From: Aeromonas rivuli
GTDB taxonomy: Bacteria; Pseudomonadota; Gammaproteobacteria; Enterobacterales; Aeromonadaceae
NCBI RefSeq assembly: GCF_000820045.1
Contig: NZ_CDBJ01000007.1
Span: 19,476-83,475 of the forward strand
DNA: 64,000 nucleotides
Reading direction: 5' to 3'
Notes under the pieces: generated by a model
The model's database searches: none
What the model was told of the DNA's origin: nothing
What the model saw: only the letters and a program-made list of their open reading frames with translations
Shown: positions 62,596 to 64,000 of the stretch, in pieces
How the letters are laid out: the number at the start of each line of letters is the position of its first letter
Position numbering within the stretch: the first letter of the stretch is position 1
Program-made: the position numbers and the translations under genes

Positions 62596-63810
62596 ATGAC
62601 TGGCGGACAAATAGCAAACGTAGACCTTATCAAGCAGGTCAATTGTGCAGCCGTGTATCGGCTCATCGACCTGCAAGGCCCCATCTCCCGGGTCAAGATT
62701 GCCGAGTTGAGTCACCTGGCCCCGGCCAGCGTGACCAAAATAACCCGGCAACTGATCGAGCATGGTCTGATCAAGGAGACCTCACCGCAAGCCTCAACCG
62801 GCGGGCGGCGTGCCATCTCCCTCACCACCATCAAGAATCGGTTCCAGTTTGTGTCCGCCAAGTTGGGTCGAGGCTACCTGCAACTGAGTCTCTATGATCT
62901 CGATGGCAAGGAGCTCGACCAGCACATCACCGAAGTGACCGAGATAGACCAGCAACCCGTGGTCGACATGCTGCTGCGCGAAATTGGCGCCTTCATCGAC
63001 GCCAATCAGGAGCGCAGCCGCAATCTCATCAGCATCGCGCTCACCATGCCGGGTCTGGTCAATCCGGAATCGGGTATGGTCATCTATACCCCCAAATACC
63101 AGATCCGCAACCTGGCCCTGGCCAAGTTGCTGGAGAACCACTTCAACCTGCCCTGCTACGTCGGCAACGACACGCGCTCCCTGGCACTGGCCGAACACTT
63201 CTTCGGCGAGTCCCGCGACTGCATGGACTCCATCCTGGTCAGTGTTCACCAGGGTGCGGGGTCGGGCATCATCACCAAGGGCAAGGTGTTCCTCGGCCAG
63301 AACCGCAACGTCGGCGAGATAGGCCACATTCAGGTCGAGCCCCTCGGCAAGCGCTGCCACTGCGGCAACTTCGGTTGCCTGGAGACCATCGCCTCCAACG
63401 AGGCCATCGTCGACAAGGTCAAGGAGCTGATCAGCCGCGGCCACCAGAGCAGCCTGCAGGACAAGTACATCAGCATCCATGAGGTCTGCAAGGCTGCCCT
63501 GGCTGGCGATGAACTGGCGCGCAGCGTGATTGAGAATGTGGGCGAGCATCTGGGCCGGGCCGTGGCCATCACGGTCAACCTGTTCAACCCGCAGAAGGTG
63601 CTGATCGCAGGCGAGATCACCGAAGCCGAGGAGATCCTGTTCCCGGCCATCCGTCGCTGCGTCGAGCATCAGTCCCTGCCAAGCTTCCACCGTGGCCTGC
63701 CCATCGTGAAAGCCCGCTTCCAGAACCAGCCCACCATCGGCGGCTTCGCCCTGGTCAAGCGCGGTCTGCTGGAAGGGGATCTGCTGCAGATCATCATGGA
63801 ACAGAAGTGA
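62596..63810 (+). CDS. nagC: ROK-family repressor NagC
   Basis: Repressor of the nag genes, induced by GlcNAc-6-phosphate. It has 404 residues (E. coli 406). The winged-helix N-terminus has NCAAVYRLIDLQGPISRVKIAELSHL and SVTKITRQLIEHGLI. The ROK domain carries the zinc site GHIQVEPLGKRCHCGNFGCLET with Cys254, Cys256 and Cys261. Closest in type to NagC rather than Mlc by operon context. It ends nagBAC; E. coli has nagD next, which is absent here. A hairpin follows. Confidence 0.95.
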   Translation: MTGGQIANVDLIKQVNCAAVYRLIDLQGPISRVKIAELSHLAPASVTKITRQLIEHGLIKETSPQASTGGRRAISLTTIKNRFQFVSAKLGRGYLQLSLYDLDGKELDQHITEVTEIDQQPVVDMLLREIGAFIDANQERSRNLISIALTMPGLVNPESGMVIYTPKYQIRNLALAKLLENHFNLPCYVGNDTRSLALAEHFFGESRDCMDSILVSVHQGAGSGIITKGKVFLGQNRNVGEIGHIQVEPLGKRCHCGNFGCLETIASNEAIVDKVKELISRGHQSSLQDKYISIHEVCKAALAGDELARSVIENVGEHLGRAVAITVNLFNPQKVLIAGEITEAEEILFPAIRRCVEHQSLPSFHRGLPIVKARFQNQPTIGGFALVKRGLLEGDLLQIIMEQK

Positions 63811-63842
63811 CGGCGCGCCGCTGAGGCGGCAGGTCAGATACC

Positions 63843-63873
63843 ACAACGGCAGCCAATGGCTGCCGTTGTCATT
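63843..63873 (+). terminator. nagC terminator
   Basis: ACAACGGCAGCC / GGCTGCCGTTGT with a short loop, then TCATTT; the T-run is weak. Confidence 0.65.
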
Positions 63874-63898
63874 TGTGCGTTGTCACTCCCCTTCGCCG

Positions 63899-64000
63899 CT
63901 ATCCTGCCCGGCAGGACTTGAACAAGTCCAGAGCATTATCATAGGCGCGGGTCTTGACGTTCATGATGCCCAGCACTGCATGGGGGAACAGCTGAGAATA
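63899..64000 (-). CDS. C-terminal end of an unidentified protein (5' end beyond window)
   Basis: A minus-strand frame open to the right window edge encodes 33 residues ending ALDLFKSCRAG before a TAG at 63899-63901. The segment YSQLFPHAVLGIMNVKTRAY is not one I can assign. The convergent orientation with nagC and lack of stops are compatible with a real gene end, but the fragment is too short for a firm call. Confidence 0.4.
   Translation of the reverse strand, partial: YSQLFPHAVLGIMNVKTRAYDNALDLFKSCRAG

Noticed and set aside
1..64000. tRNA, rRNA, CRISPR arrays, insertion sequences, phage integrases, origin of replication
   Set aside because: None seen by eye: no clover-leaf segments at gene ends, no regularly spaced repeats, no transposase- or integrase-like proteins, no DnaA-box cluster.

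Overview
The window looks like part of the main chromosome of a gammaproteobacterium, most probably an Aeromonas. I infer this from the high GC content with strong G/C preference at third codon positions, and from protein sequences that track E. coli and Vibrio orthologs. Conserved gene blocks support it: purMN; fadE/gmhA/yafJ; dnaQ/rnhA/yafS/gloB/mltD; tamAB; pgm/seqA/ybfF/ybfE/fldA/fur/glnS; nagE/nagBAC. I found no rRNA, tRNA, insertion sequence, prophage or CRISPR array. It is mostly core genome with a few accessory operons.

Layout. 1-2230: upp (cut by the window edge) diverges from purMN, with a PurR box between them. 2280-6450: yafJ and gmhA diverge from fadE, with a FadR-type operator. 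6631-8148: a response regulator with an HD-GYP domain. 8260-15076: a TIGR03503-type protein overlapping dnaQ, then rnhA, yafS, gloB, mltD and yafD. 15185-20241: a small unknown gene, yciA, a yeeZ-like gene, a probable small RNA, a LacI-family regulator and slt. 20316-24163: a GGDEF-EAL protein, raiA under a strong CRP-type palindrome, and an unknown gene. 24433-29966: tamB and tamA. 30494-38976: a small membrane protein, a parvulin, then DUF1499, ynjA, a TVP38-flavoprotein fusion, ynjBCD and ynjF. 39070-41671: mltB, then a MarR regulator diverging from an EamA exporter. 41752-49222: pgm, seqA, ybfF, DUF2788, ybfE, fldA, a DUF4442 protein, fur and glnS. 49733-55834: a five-gene operon for a periplasmic molybdenum hydroxylase with a three-haem cytochrome c and maturation factors. 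56083-63810: the chitin/GlcNAc block, chitobiase and nagE diverging from nagBAC, with two NagC-like operators about nine helical turns apart around a CRP site. 63899-64000: the 3' end of an unidentified minus-strand gene.

Functional themes: purine and pyrimidine salvage and synthesis; murein turnover (three lytic transglycosylases: mltD, slt, mltB); c-di-GMP signalling (HD-GYP and GGDEF-EAL proteins); outer-membrane biogenesis (tamAB, gmhA); and chitin degradation, where periplasmic chitobiase, the NagE transporter, NagA and NagB turn chitin oligomers into fructose-6-phosphate under NagC and CRP.

The most interesting candidates for something undescribed are: a putative 110-nt CRP-activated small RNA (about 16943-17052) next to a LacI-family gene and a LacI-type operator; the ynj operon in which a TVP38/DedA-like membrane domain is fused to a disulfide oxidoreductase; the molybdenum hydroxylase operon of unknown substrate; and a set of mutually exclusive RNA stems downstream of the chitobiase gene.
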